A stretch of DNA of 64,000 bases from Pseudonocardiales bacterium (GTDB lineage Bacteria > Actinomycetota > Actinomycetes > Mycobacteriales > Pseudonocardiaceae), in assembly GCA_019247305.1 (NCBI GenBank), contig JAFAPC010000086.1, positions 100,953-164,952 on the forward strand. Reading direction: 5' to 3'. A program made the position numbers and the translations under genes. The notes under the pieces are model-generated. The model was not told the origin of the DNA. It worked only from the letters and a program-made list of their open reading frames with translations, and did not search any database. This document shows, piece after piece, positions 18,812-27,930 of the stretch; positions within the stretch are counted from its first letter, which is position 1; each line of letters starts with the position of its first letter.

Positions 18812-20023
18812 TCAGCTGGCGAGCAGGGCGCGTACGACGGTGTCGGCGAGAAGGCGGCCGCGGCGGGTGAGCACCAGTCGGTCGGCGGGGGTGGCGATGA
18901 GTAGCCCATCGGCGATCGCGCGATTGGCGGCGGCTCGCCCGGAGGCGTCGAGCACCGCCCGCGGCAGCCCGTCGGCCAGCCGCAGTCCAAGCATCACCCG
19001 CTCGGTGTACTGCTCCACAGAGCTGAGCACTTCCCGGCCGGCCGCCGGAGAGCAACCGGCCGCGAGCGCGGCGGCGTAGCGCGCGGGGTGTTTGACGTTC
19101 CACCACCGCACCCCACCGACGTGGGAGTGCGCTCCCGGTCCGGCGCCCCACCAGTTCCCGCCGGCCCAGTAGCCGAGGTTGTGCCGGCACCGGGACTCCG
19201 GAGCGCGGGCCCAGTTGGAGACCTCGTACCAGTGCAGACCCGCCGCGGACAGCGCGGTGTCGATCTGCTCATAGCGCTCGGCGAGCACGTCGTCGTCCGG
19301 TCCGGGCAGCTCCCCGCGGGCTACTCGGCGGGCCAGCGCGGTGCCCGCCTCCACCACCAGGGCGTAGGCTGATACGTGATCCACTCCAGCGCCTAGCGCC
19401 GCGTCCAGCGAGGCGGCCAGGTCCTCGTCGGTCTCCCCCGGCGTGCCGTAGATCAGATCCAGGTTGACGTGGGCGATCCCCGCGGCGCGGGCCTGGGCCG
19501 CCGCGAGCAGTGGGCGGCCCGGAGTGTGCACCCGGTCCAGCGCGGCCAGCACGTGCGGCGCGGCGCTCTGCATCCCCAGGGAGACCCGGGTGTAGCCGGC
19601 CGCCGCGACGGCGGCGAAGAACTCCGGTGAGGTGGACTCGGGGTTGGCCTCAGTGCTCACTTCAGCGCCCTGGGCTAGGCCCAGCGAGGCGCGGATGGCG
19701 TCAAGTACCGCAGCCAGGCCACCCGCCCCGAGCAGTGAGGGAGTGCCGCCGCCGACGAACACGGTGTCCGCCGGCGCCGGCTGCCCGAGCACGTGGGCAG
19801 CGAGGTCGAGTTCCCGGCGCACCGCGTCCAACCAGGTGGACGGCGAGGACCCCGCGCCCAGCTCGCCGGGGGTGTAGGTGTTGAAGTCGCAGTAGCCGCA
19901 CCGGGTAGCGCAAAACGGCACGTGCACGTACACCCCGAACGGGGCCTGGCCCAATCCCTGGAGGGCGCCGTCGGGCAAGGTTCCCTCGGGCGGAGCCGGG
20001 TCGCTAAGAGGCAAGGCAGCCAC
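18812..20023 (-). CDS. hemW: HemW, radical SAM heme chaperone (HemN-like)
   Basis: A 403-residue radical SAM protein. The cluster motif is YVHVPFCATRCGYCDFNTYTPGEL (C-x3-C-x2-C), followed by ADTVFVGGGTPSLL and the later NLDLIYGTPGETDEDL and WYEVSNWARAPESRCRHNLGYW. The latter region and the absence of an extra catalytic Cys fit HemW, the heme chaperone, rather than the coproporphyrinogen dehydrogenase HemN. The GTG at 20023 was chosen because family proteins start with ALPL-x-DP. The upstream frame covers promoter DNA. Divergent from the sulfate assimilation operon. Confidence 0.88.
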   Translation of the reverse strand: MAALPLSDPAPPEGTLPDGALQGLGQAPFGVYVHVPFCATRCGYCDFNTYTPGELGAGSSPSTWLDAVRRELDLAAHVLGQPAPADTVFVGGGTPSLLGAGGLAAVLDAIRASLGLAQGAEVSTEANPESTSPEFFAAVAAAGYTRVSLGMQSAAPHVLAALDRVHTPGRPLLAAAQARAAGIAHVNLDLIYGTPGETDEDLAASLDAALGAGVDHVSAYALVVEAGTALARRVARGELPGPDDDVLAERYEQIDTALSAAGLHWYEVSNWARAPESRCRHNLGYWAGGNWWGAGPGAHSHVGGVRWWNVKHPARYAAALAAGCSPAAGREVLSSVEQYTERVMLGLRLADGLPRAVLDASGRAAANRAIADGLLIATPADRLVLTRRGRLLADTVVRALLAS

Positions 20024-20305
20024 GTGCGCATTGTCCCAACGGCCGAGTCCCAACGGCCGAATATGGGTAGCCGAGACTGCACGCGGGTGGCACTCTGGTG
20101 GCGTGGGTGCGCTCGGACTTGTGTTAGTGGCTCGCCGCCACATCGACTATGTCCGGGTTTCGAGCGCACTGTGCCGCCGCCCGATGAGCTGACGCCCCGC
20201 CCGACCACAGTCCCAGCCGGCGCCGGGTACGTCCAGAACCGGGCTGCGCATGACCCGGTCACGGCCTTACCCCGCGCGTCGGTGCTCCTGATAGAGGCAC
20301 CCTGA
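20024..20305. promoter_or_regulatory. Divergent promoter region hemW / sir operon
   Basis: About 280 bp between two divergent genes. Contains a small direct repeat CCCAACGGCCGA (near 20036-20060). No recognisable operator or riboswitch was found by eye. Confidence 0.35.
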
Positions 20306-21988
20306 ATGTCTGCACCAGCCCGCCCAGCACCGGCGGTGAAAGCCCGCCGTGGGGAGGGCCAGTGGGCCCTGGGTCACCGCGAGCCGCTCAACTCCAACGA
20401 GCGGACGAAGAAAGACGACGACGGCCTGAACGTCCGGCGCCGGATCGAAACAATCTACGCCCGGCAAGGCTTCGACTCGATCGATCCCGCCGACTTGCGG
20501 GGCCGGTTCCGCTGGTGGGGGCTGTACACCCAACGCCGGCCCGGCATTGACGGCGGGCGCACCGCCGCGATAGAGCCCGAGGAACTCGACGACTCCTTCT
20601 TCATGATGCGGGTGCGCATCGATGGTGGCGCGCTGAGTACCGAGCAGCTGCGGGTGCTCGGTGAGATCTCCCAGCGCTACGCTCGCGACACTGCCGACAT
20701 CACCGATCGGCAGAACATCCAGTACCACTGGATCCGGATCGAGGACGTGCCCGCGATCTGGGAACAGCTGGAAGCCGTCGGGCTGTCCACCACGGAGGCC
20801 TGCGGCGACTGCCCCCGCGTCGTGTTGGGGTCGCCGGTGGCGGGTATCGCCGCCGAGGAGGTCATCGACGGCACCCCGGCGATCGAGGAGATCAAGCGGC
20901 GCTACATCGGCAGCCCGGAGTTCTCCAACCTGCCCCGCAAGTACAAGACTGCGATCTCCGGTCTGCAGGACGTCGCGCATGAGGTCAACGACATCTCCTT
21001 CATCGGGGTAGTGCACCCCGAGTACGGTCCGGGCTTCGACGTGTGGGTCGGCGGCGGGCTGTCCACCAACCCGAAGATCGCCCAGCGGCTAGGCGCCTGG
21101 GTGGTGCGCGAGGAGGTACCCGAGGTCTGGGCCGCGGTGACAGCGCTGTTCCGGGACTACGGCTACCGGCGGCTGCGCCACCGCGCCCGGATCAAATTCC
21201 TCGTCGCCGACTGGGGAGTGAAGCGCTTCCGCGAGGTGCTGGAAACCGAGTACCTGCACCGCGGGCTCATCGACGGCCCCGCGCCGGCGCCGCCGCCCGC
21301 GCCGATCGACCACATCGGCGTGCACCGCCAGCGCGATGGCCGCTGCTACGTCGGGGTTGCCCCGACCGCCGGTCGCGTCTGCGGCGCCACGCTGGTCGAG
21401 GTGGCCAAGGCCGTCGAGCGGGCCGGGTCCACCCGGGTTCGGCTGACCCCGTACCAGAAGCTCGTCGTGCTCGACGTCGCTGAGGCCGAGGTGGACGGCC
21501 TGGTCGCCGAGCTGGGCCGGCTCGGGTTACCCGCCGACCCCACGCCCTGGCGGCGCTCGGTGATGGCTTGCACCGGCATCGAGTTCTGCAAGCTGGCCAT
21601 CGTGGAGACCAAGGACCGAGCGATCACGCTGGTCACCGAGCTGGAGCAGCGGCTGGCCGCTGTCCAGTCCACCCTGGCGAGTCCGGTCTCGGTGCACCTC
21701 AACGGCTGCCCGAACTCCTGTGCCCGGGTCCAGGTCGCCGACATCGGGCTCAAGGGCCAGCTGGTCACCGACGCCGAGGGCAACCAGGTTGCGGGCTTCC
21801 AGGTGCACCTGGGCGGTGGGCTGGGGTTGGACAGCGGGTTCGGCCGCAAAATACGCGGGCACAAAGTGACCTCGGCCGAGCTGGCCGACTACGTCGAGCG
21901 GGTGGTCCGCCGGTACGCCCAGCAGTGCGCGCCGGGCGAGCGGTTCGCCCAGTGGGTGGCCCGGGCTGAGGAGGACGCGCTGCGATGA
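20306..21988 (+). CDS. sir: Assimilatory sulfite reductase (ferredoxin), NirA/SirA type
   Basis: 560 residues; reduces sulfite to sulfide with siroheme and a [4Fe-4S] cluster. Two ferredoxin-like repeats are visible. Cluster/siroheme cysteines are CTGIEFCKLA (C-x5-C, about residue 425) and LNGCPNSCARVQ (C-x3-C, about residue 470). Arg/Lys-rich siroheme contacts are in RQNIQYHWIRIED and NLPRKYKTAISG. It is the first gene of the operon with cysH, cysC, cysD and cysN, which argues for sulfite rather than nitrite as substrate. The stop overlaps the cysH ATG (ATGA). Confidence 0.92.
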   Translation: MSAPARPAPAVKARRGEGQWALGHREPLNSNERTKKDDDGLNVRRRIETIYARQGFDSIDPADLRGRFRWWGLYTQRRPGIDGGRTAAIEPEELDDSFFMMRVRIDGGALSTEQLRVLGEISQRYARDTADITDRQNIQYHWIRIEDVPAIWEQLEAVGLSTTEACGDCPRVVLGSPVAGIAAEEVIDGTPAIEEIKRRYIGSPEFSNLPRKYKTAISGLQDVAHEVNDISFIGVVHPEYGPGFDVWVGGGLSTNPKIAQRLGAWVVREEVPEVWAAVTALFRDYGYRRLRHRARIKFLVADWGVKRFREVLETEYLHRGLIDGPAPAPPPAPIDHIGVHRQRDGRCYVGVAPTAGRVCGATLVEVAKAVERAGSTRVRLTPYQKLVVLDVAEAEVDGLVAELGRLGLPADPTPWRRSVMACTGIEFCKLAIVETKDRAITLVTELEQRLAAVQSTLASPVSVHLNGCPNSCARVQVADIGLKGQLVTDAEGNQVAGFQVHLGGGLGLDSGFGRKIRGHKVTSAELADYVERVVRRYAQQCAPGERFAQWVARAEEDALR

Positions 21989-22677
21989 CGGCAACCGTCG
22001 ATCTGGAGCAGCTGGCGCGACGTGCCGGGCGCGAGCTGGACGCGGCCCCAGCGCAGGACATCGTCCGCTGGGCGGTGCAGACCTTCGGTGCTCGGCTCGC
22101 GGTGACCTCATCCATGCAGGACGCCGTGCTGGTGCACCTGGTGTCGCACCTCGCCCCTGGGGTCGACGTGCTGTTCTTGGACACCGGTTACCACTTCGCC
22201 GAGACCTTGGGCACCCGGGACGCCCTCGCGGCCACCTACACCGTGAACCTGATTACCTTGAGGCCCCGGCAGACCGTCGCGGAGCAAGACGCCTCGTATG
22301 GACCCAGGCTGCATGACCGCGACCCTGACCGGTGCTGCGCATTGCGCAAGATAGCGCCGCTGGATCGGGCGCTGGCGCGCTACGACGCCTGGGCCACCGG
22401 GCTGCGCCGGGCGCAGTCACCGACGCGGGCCGCCGCGCCGGTGGTGTCCTACGACGCTGCCCGGGGCAAGGTCAAGATCGCCCCGATCGCGGCCTGGAGC
22501 GACGCCGACGTCGAAAACTACATCGCCGAGCACAACGTCCTGGTGAATCCGCTGCGCAGCGCTGGGTACCCGTCGATCGGCTGCGCCCCGTGCACCCGGG
22601 CGGTGGCGGTGGGGGACGAACCGCGAGCCGGGCGCTGGGCCGGCTTAGCCAAGACCGAATGCGGAATTCACCGGTGA
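21985..22677 (+). CDS. cysH: Adenylyl-sulfate (APS) reductase
   Basis: 230 residues. Reduces activated sulfate to sulfite using thioredoxin. The PP-loop-like substrate site is AVTSSMQDAVLVHL. Two cysteine pairs, DRCCALRKIAPL and GCAPCTRAV (about 80 residues apart), are the [4Fe-4S] ligands that mark APS reductases as opposed to PAPS reductases. The C-terminal catalytic Cys is in TECGIHR. ATGA overlap with sir and GTGA overlap with cysC. Confidence 0.93.
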   Translation: MTATVDLEQLARRAGRELDAAPAQDIVRWAVQTFGARLAVTSSMQDAVLVHLVSHLAPGVDVLFLDTGYHFAETLGTRDALAATYTVNLITLRPRQTVAEQDASYGPRLHDRDPDRCCALRKIAPLDRALARYDAWATGLRRAQSPTRAAAPVVSYDAARGKVKIAPIAAWSDADVENYIAEHNVLVNPLRSAGYPSIGCAPCTRAVAVGDEPRAGRWAGLAKTECGIHR

Positions 22678-23210
22678 GCCCGGGGGCCACCGTCTGGCTC
22701 ACCGGGCTGCCGGGAGCCGGCAAGACGACGATCGCGTCAGTCCTCGCCGGGCAGCTGCGCGCCGCGGGCCGGGAGGTCGAGGTGCTCGATGGCGACGAGC
22801 TGCGCGCCAACCTCTCCGCCGGGCTGGGTTTTTCCCGGCAAGACCGGGATACCCACGTTCGCCGGGTCGGATTCGTCGCCGAACTGCTCGCCCGGCACGG
22901 TGTGATCGCGCTGGTTCCGGTCATCGCTCCCTACGCGGCTACCCGCGATGACGTCCGGGCCCAGCACGATGCGCACGGCACTAGCTACCTGGAAGTGCAC
23001 GTGGCTACCCCGCTGGCCGAGTGCCGTCGCCGCGACCCCAAAGGTCTCTACGCCCGGGCGGCCGCCGGTGAGCTGACCGCGCTGACCGGCGTGGATGACC
23101 CCTACGAGGAGCCGGACAAACCCGATCTGCGGGTGGACACCACCGGCTCGGACGTCGCCACCGCGGCGCAGCGCGTGCTGGACCTGCTGATCGAAAGGGG
23201 CCTGGCGTGA
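22674..23210 (+). CDS. cysC: Adenylyl-sulfate kinase
   Basis: 178 residues; phosphorylates APS to PAPS. P-loop WLTGLPGAGKTT, APS-binding DGDELRANLSAGLGFSRQDRDTHVRRVG and the IAPYAATR segment are visible. The GTG at 22674 overlaps the cysH stop (GTGA); ATG 22659 is an alternative giving five more residues. It sits between an APS-type reductase and the ATP sulfurylase genes, so PAPS made here likely serves sulfotransferases rather than the reduction route. Confidence 0.93.
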   Translation: MSPGATVWLTGLPGAGKTTIASVLAGQLRAAGREVEVLDGDELRANLSAGLGFSRQDRDTHVRRVGFVAELLARHGVIALVPVIAPYAATRDDVRAQHDAHGTSYLEVHVATPLAECRRRDPKGLYARAAAGELTALTGVDDPYEEPDKPDLRVDTTGSDVATAAQRVLDLLIERGLA

Positions 23211-24130
23211 CGGCGACCATGACGGCACCGTCTCCGGTGCAGACTGATCACTTGGCGGCGCTGGAATCCGAGGCGGTGCACATCATCCGGGAAGTCCTCG
23301 CCGAATTCGACCGGCCGGTGCTGCTGTTCTCCGGCGGCAAAGACTCCGCGGTGCTGTTGCACCTGGCACTGCGCGCGGTGCACCCGGCGCCGTTGCCGTT
23401 GCCGTTGCTGCACGTGGACACCGGGCACAACTTCCCCGAGGTGATCGACTACCGGGATCGGCTGGTGGCGGATCTGGGGCTACGGCTGCACGTGGCGGCG
23501 GTGCAGGACTGGATCGACGACGGCCGGCTGAGGGAGCGCCCCGACGGCACCCGCAACCCGCTGCAGACCGTCCCGCTGCTGGACACCATCAACGAGCATC
23601 GCTTCGATGCCGTCTTCGGCGGCGCCCGCCGCGACGAGGACCGGGCGCGGGCCAAGGAGCGCATCATCAGCCTGCGCGACGCCTTCGGTGGCTGGGACCC
23701 GCGCCGGCAGCGTCCGGAGTTATGGAGTCTCTACAACGGCCGGCACACCGCCGGCGAGCACGTCCGGGTCTTCCCACTGTCCAACTGGACAGAACTGGAC
23801 GTCTGGCACTACATCGCCCGCCGCCACATCCCGGTTCCCAGCATCTACTACGCGCATCAACGGGAGGTGTTCGCCCGGGACGGGATGTGGCTGAGCGCTG
23901 GGGAGTGGGGCGGTCCGCGCCAGGGCGAGCGAATCTTCACGATGTCGGTGCGCTATCGCACCGTCGGGGATGCCTCCTGCACCGGCGCGGTGGAGTCCAC
24001 CGCCGCCACCGTCGACGACGTGCTCACCGAGGTGGCCACCAGCCGGATCACCGAGCGCGGCGCCACCCGGGCCGACGACCGGCTCTCGGAGGCCGCGATG
24101 GAGGACCGCAAGCGCGAGGGCTACTTCTGA
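23207..24130 (+). CDS. cysD: Sulfate adenylyltransferase subunit 2
   Basis: 307 residues; makes APS from ATP and sulfate with CysN. The PP-loop is LLFSGGKDSAVLLHLAL. Family motifs LLHVDTGHNFPEVIDYRD, FGGARRDEDRARAKERI and the RYRTVGDASCTGAVES end are present. GTGA overlap with cysC. The stop shares its last base with the cysN start (TGATG). Confidence 0.96.
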   Translation: MTATMTAPSPVQTDHLAALESEAVHIIREVLAEFDRPVLLFSGGKDSAVLLHLALRAVHPAPLPLPLLHVDTGHNFPEVIDYRDRLVADLGLRLHVAAVQDWIDDGRLRERPDGTRNPLQTVPLLDTINEHRFDAVFGGARRDEDRARAKERIISLRDAFGGWDPRRQRPELWSLYNGRHTAGEHVRVFPLSNWTELDVWHYIARRHIPVPSIYYAHQREVFARDGMWLSAGEWGGPRQGERIFTMSVRYRTVGDASCTGAVESTAATVDDVLTEVATSRITERGATRADDRLSEAAMEDRKREGYF

Positions 24131-25491
24131 TGACTGCGTCGCTGTCTCGACCCTGCGAGCAGGTCTCGAGCATCCTGCGGCTGACCACCGCCGGGTCCGT
24201 CGACGACGGCAAATCCACGCTGGTCGGGCGGTTGCTGCAGGACACTCAGTCGATCCTGGCCGACCAGCTCGCCGCGGTGCACCGGGCGACCCGCGCCCGC
24301 GGCGGCACCGGTGAACTACCGGACCTGGCGCTGCTCACCGACGGGCTGCGGGCCGAGCGGGAGCAGGGCATCACCATCGACGTCGCCTACCGTTACTTCA
24401 CCACCCCGACTCGCACGTTCGTGCTGGCCGACTGCCCCGGGCACGTGCAGTACACCCGCAACACGGTCACCGGAGCGTCCACCGCCGAGCTCGCCGTGGT
24501 GCTGGTCGACGCGCGCCACGGTCTAGTTGAGCAGACCCGGCGCCACCTCGCCGTCATGGCGTTCCTGCGGGTGCCGCACGTGATGCTCGCGGTGAACAAG
24601 ATGGACCTAGTGGACTTCGACGAGCCGACGTTTCGGCGGATCGAGTCGGAGTTCGCGGCAGCGGCGAGCTCGCTGGGCGTGCCGGATGTGGTATCTGTGC
24701 CGGTATCGGCGCTGCACGGCGACAACGTCGCGGCCCGCAGTCGGCATACCGCCTGGTATTCAGGCCCGACGCTGCTGGCACACCTGGAGGCAGTACCCCC
24801 TAGGCAGCAGGAGACGGCCGAGCCGATGCGCTTTCCGGTGCAGCTGGTGCTGCGTCCCCGCACCGCCGCGCACCCCGACTACCGCGGCCTGGCCGGCCGG
24901 GTCGCCTCCGGGGTGCTCACGGTCGGCGACGATATCGTCGCGCTGCCCTCCGGCGCCCACTCCACCGTGGCGGGTATCGACACCCCTGAGGGTCCGCTGC
25001 CCTACGCCAGCGCCGGGCAGTCGATCACTGTGCTGCTTCGTGACGAGATCGACATCGGGCGCGGGGAGACACTGGCCCACCCGCAGCAGCCACCACGGGT
25101 GGTCACCGAACTCGACGCGGACCTGTGCTGGCTGGCTGACTCTCCGCTGCGGGCTGGCGCGCGAGTGCTGGTCAAGCACGGTACTCGCACCGTCCGGGCG
25201 ATCGTCACCGAGCTGACCGGACGACTGGACTTGCGCACGTTGCGGCATACCGCGCCACCGGCCGCGCTGGAACTCAACGAGATCGGTGGCGCGCGGATCC
25301 GTCTCGCCCAGCCGCTAGCGGTGGACGCCTACGCCACCGCCCGGCACACCGGGCACTTCCTCGTCATCGATACCACCGACGGCAATACCCTCGCCGCCGG
25401 CCTGGTAAGCGCTGGCCTGGCGAGTAATTCGGAGCTGGGCGCCGAGAACGCCCCGTTCCGTCCTGGCCCGGTGGAGTTCCGGCCGGGCTAA
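24130..25491 (+). CDS. cysN: Sulfate adenylyltransferase subunit 1 (GTPase)
   Basis: 453 residues. An EF-Tu-like GTPase that drives APS synthesis. G1 GSVDDGKST, switch I region EREQGITIDVAYRYF, G3 DCPGH, G4 NKMD, then the two beta-barrel domains. No C-terminal CysC kinase domain is fused, consistent with the separate cysC. The last gene of the operon; its 3' end overlaps a weakly supported minus-strand frame. Confidence 0.95.
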   Translation: MTASLSRPCEQVSSILRLTTAGSVDDGKSTLVGRLLQDTQSILADQLAAVHRATRARGGTGELPDLALLTDGLRAEREQGITIDVAYRYFTTPTRTFVLADCPGHVQYTRNTVTGASTAELAVVLVDARHGLVEQTRRHLAVMAFLRVPHVMLAVNKMDLVDFDEPTFRRIESEFAAAASSLGVPDVVSVPVSALHGDNVAARSRHTAWYSGPTLLAHLEAVPPRQQETAEPMRFPVQLVLRPRTAAHPDYRGLAGRVASGVLTVGDDIVALPSGAHSTVAGIDTPEGPLPYASAGQSITVLLRDEIDIGRGETLAHPQQPPRVVTELDADLCWLADSPLRAGARVLVKHGTRTVRAIVTELTGRLDLRTLRHTAPPAALELNEIGGARIRLAQPLAVDAYATARHTGHFLVIDTTDGNTLAAGLVSAGLASNSELGAENAPFRPGPVEFRPG

Positions 25492-25732
25492 CGCCGGTTG
25501 GGTCCTGAGTTACCGCCCTGGTCACGCCAGCTATCCGGGCAGGGGCTCCGCAGCGTGGACACCGGCCCCATCGTCGGCGGGCGGCGTCAAGCACCGCCCG
25601 TTGCTCGTTCAGCCTGCGACGCTCCTGCGCCTGCTGGCGATACCTGGCCTGCAAGATCTGATCTGTCCAGGTCGCACCGAGCAACACCCCGAGGCAGGTG
25701 AGTAGCAGGTCACTTAACACCTGCAGGCTCAC
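25364..25732 (-). CDS. Putative small membrane protein, unknown
   Basis: An open frame of 122 codons starting MSLQVLSDLLLTCLGVLLGATWTD, one membrane helix, then QERRRLNEQRAVLDAARRRWG with a CPRCG pair. The N-terminal half looks protein-like, as in small actinomycete plasmid/phage-associated membrane proteins. The C-terminal third overlaps cysN in antisense and is Arg/Pro-rich, so the true end or reality of the gene is doubtful. Confidence 0.3.
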   Translation of the reverse strand: MSLQVLSDLLLTCLGVLLGATWTDQILQARYRQQAQERRRLNEQRAVLDAARRRWGRCPRCGAPARIAGVTRAVTQDPTGVSPAGTPPGQDGTGRSRRPAPNYSPGQRLPGRRRGYCRRWYR

Positions 25733-25802
25733 CGGGCTCTGCGCGGCATACCGCCACCGCGTCCTCAGTTGACTTCGGGCAAGCCCTCACTAGACTTTAG
25801 CT

Positions 25803-26144
25803 ATGGCTCCCAGGATGACGACAACTGTCCGGATGGTTCTGGAGGCCCTCCTGCGGGTCTGGGATGACGACCCCACTGCGACCCTCTACGGCTTGGAGAT
25901 CACCAACCGCACCGGCCTGCTGCCGGGGACCACCTACCCAATTCTGCAACGGCTTCTCGACTATGGCTGGTTGACCGACGAGTGGGAAGATCTCGATCCG
26001 CATGAGGCGGCCCGGCCGAGACGCCGTTATTACCGGCTCACCGAGGAAGGTGAGCGGCAAGCCCGCAAGGCTCTCCAGGAGGCGTCGGCGCGCTCGGGCG
26101 CGACCACCCGGCTCAACCTGGCCCCCCGGCCTGGAACGGCTTAG
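25803..26144 (+). CDS. PadR-family transcriptional regulator
   Basis: 113 residues. The winged helix is plain: MVLEALLRVWDDDPTATLYGLEITNRTGLLPGTTYPILQRLLDYGWL, then wing and RPRRRYYRLTEEGERQARKAL. It is the short PadR form lacking a long C-terminal dimer helix. It probably represses itself and the next gene, a two-helix membrane protein 110 bp downstream. Confidence 0.88.
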   Translation: MAPRMTTTVRMVLEALLRVWDDDPTATLYGLEITNRTGLLPGTTYPILQRLLDYGWLTDEWEDLDPHEAARPRRRYYRLTEEGERQARKALQEASARSGATTRLNLAPRPGTA

Positions 26145-26254
26145 CTCCAGCTAGCGAACGCCAGCCCGCGCTGAAGGTGAAGGTGAAGGAACTGATGCAA
26201 CAGGTCAACCCCAGCCGCTGCCCGGTCGCTCCGGATCCCGGAGGGTAAGCCACA

Positions 26255-26680
26255 ATGTGGCCCCGCCGCCGAGCGAAAGCCGCCAAGATCTGCGCCTATG
26301 CCGTGGGCGTGGGCATGCTCATCATGTTGGTTCTCGCTACGCCCACGGCGCTGACGCTGAGCCTGGCAGTACTGCTGGTTCCGTTCACACTCGCCATGTC
26401 CTTGCGGTTGACGGCCTCCCTTGCCTGCGACGTGCTCAGTCTGATGCTGGGTGATTGTCGAGACCGAGCCGAACTGGTGGCCTCTGCCATCGGCGCGATA
26501 CAGCCACCCAGCGAAGGTGAGCAATATCAGGAGACCATGGTTAACACCATCCGCGATCCCGATGCCTCACCCGAGCTAGTACGGAAAATGTGCATCGACC
26601 TGCTGAAAACCGCCCCTAGCACGATCCTGGAGGCCTGGATGCGCGTCTTGAGGCCGCGGCGGCGGGTGCGGGCGCACTAA
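26255..26680 (+). CDS. Two-helix membrane protein downstream of PadR
   Basis: 141 residues. One long hydrophobic hairpin (ICAYAVGVGMLIMLVLATPTALTLSLAVLLVPFTLAMSL), followed by a soluble part (GDCRDRAELVASAIGAIQ...TIRDPDASPELVRKMCIDLL). I do not recognise the family. Position and orientation suggest co-regulation with the PadR gene. It ends 14 bp before the converging sugC end. Confidence 0.55.
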   Translation: MWPRRRAKAAKICAYAVGVGMLIMLVLATPTALTLSLAVLLVPFTLAMSLRLTASLACDVLSLMLGDCRDRAELVASAIGAIQPPSEGEQYQETMVNTIRDPDASPELVRKMCIDLLKTAPSTILEAWMRVLRPRRRVRAH

Positions 26681-26694
26681 GAGCGGCAGGTTCA

Positions 26695-27930
26695 TCAACC
26701 GGGTGTCCCCGTTCCTGGCCGGTGAACCTGTGTGACGTGCGGCGCCCCAGGCGCAGGGGTGAGGTTACGCCCGTCGGCGGGGTCGAAGACCTGGACGTGG
26801 TCCGGATCGAACCAGACGTGGACCTTCTCCCCCTGGGTCGCCGCCGACGCGCCGGACAGCCGGGTGACCAAGTGGGTGGCGCCGGGGACGTCGGCGGTGC
26901 CTGTCTCCGCGGCCAGCCGCTCCAGCTCAGCCGTGCTAGCCTGCTCGCCGTCCAACGCCAAGTGGGCATACTTATCCGGGCCCAGTGATTCCACCATCAT
27001 GGCCCGCGCGGTGAACGTCACCCCCTGCTGCTTGATCCCGGGCTTCACCAGCGCGGCGTCCTCGAAGTGCTCCGGCCGCACCCCGAGAATGACGTCGCGC
27101 GGTGCGCCCGCCGCTTCCAACGTGCGACGCATCTGGTCGGAGAGCGGCAGCTCGCCCACGACGCAGCGCAGCGCGGCGTGCTCCAGCCGCGCGGGCAGCA
27201 GGTTCATCGCTGGCGACCCGATGAATCCCGCCACGAACACGTTCGCCGGGTGCTCGTAGAGGAGCTGCGGCGCGCCGATCTGCTGCACCACCCCGCCGCG
27301 CAGCACGACCACCCGATCTCCCAGCCGCATCGCCTCGGTCTGGTCGTGGGTCACATAGACGGTGGTCACGCCCTGGTCTTTCTGCACCTGAGACACCAAA
27401 ATCTGCATCTGCACCCGTAGCTTCGCATCCAGGTTGGACAGCGGCTCGTCCATCAGGAACGCTCTGGGCTTGCGCACGATCGCACGGGCCATGGCCACCC
27501 GCTGCCGCTGCCCACCGGAGAGCGTGGCCGGCTTGCGGTCCAGGAGGTCAGCAAGATCGAGCTTGCGCGCGGTATCGACCACCTGGGTTTCGATAATGCT
27601 CCGCCGGACCCGGGCGAGCTTGAGCGGAAAGGCGATGTTCTCCCGAACGGTCATGTGCGGGTAGAGCGCGTAGGACTGAAAGACCATCGCCAGGTTGCGG
27701 TCCTTGGGTGCCCATTCGTTAACGCGCTCTCCGTCAATGCGCAGCTCACCGGAGGTGATGTCCTCCAAGCCGGCGATCATGTTCAGGGTCGTCGACTTCC
27801 CGCACCCGGACGGCCCGACGAGAACGACGAACTCGCCGTCGGCGATCTCAAGGTCCACCTTTTGCACGGCGGGTGGTTCCTCGTTGTGGAACCGCTTGGT
27901 CACCTGGTTCAGAACAATCGCAGCCACCAC
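26695..27930 (-). CDS. sugC: ABC transporter ATPase, SugC/MsmK type
   Basis: A 411-residue CUT1 sugar-importer ATPase. Walker A GPSGCGKST, Q-loop MVFQSYALYPHMTV, signature LSGGQRQRVAMARA, Walker B FLMDEPLSNLDAKLR, H-loop YVTHDQTEAM. A C-terminal regulatory TOBE/OB domain follows (VILGVRPEHFEDA). It is the last gene of the lpqY-sugA-sugB-sugC operon; the start GTG overlaps the sugB stop (TAGTG). Confidence 0.93.
   Translation of the reverse strand: MVAAIVLNQVTKRFHNEEPPAVQKVDLEIADGEFVVLVGPSGCGKSTTLNMIAGLEDITSGELRIDGERVNEWAPKDRNLAMVFQSYALYPHMTVRENIAFPLKLARVRRSIIETQVVDTARKLDLADLLDRKPATLSGGQRQRVAMARAIVRKPRAFLMDEPLSNLDAKLRVQMQILVSQVQKDQGVTTVYVTHDQTEAMRLGDRVVVLRGGVVQQIGAPQLLYEHPANVFVAGFIGSPAMNLLPARLEHAALRCVVGELPLSDQMRRTLEAAGAPRDVILGVRPEHFEDAALVKPGIKQQGVTFTARAMMVESLGPDKYAHLALDGEQASTAELERLAAETGTADVPGATHLVTRLSGASAATQGEKVHVWFDPDHVQVFDPADGRNLTPAPGAPHVTQVHRPGTGTPG

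Noticed and set aside
18246..19190. 314-codon minus-strand frame overlapping the end of hemW
   Set aside because: It runs antisense-frame through hemW coding sequence. Only the part below about 18760 matches a decayed conserved protein, and that needs several frames.
22332..22673. 5' extension of cysC into cysH
   Set aside because: The frame is open upstream but overlaps cysH, whose cysteine motifs are intact. The GTGA overlap at 22674 gives a normal APS kinase length.
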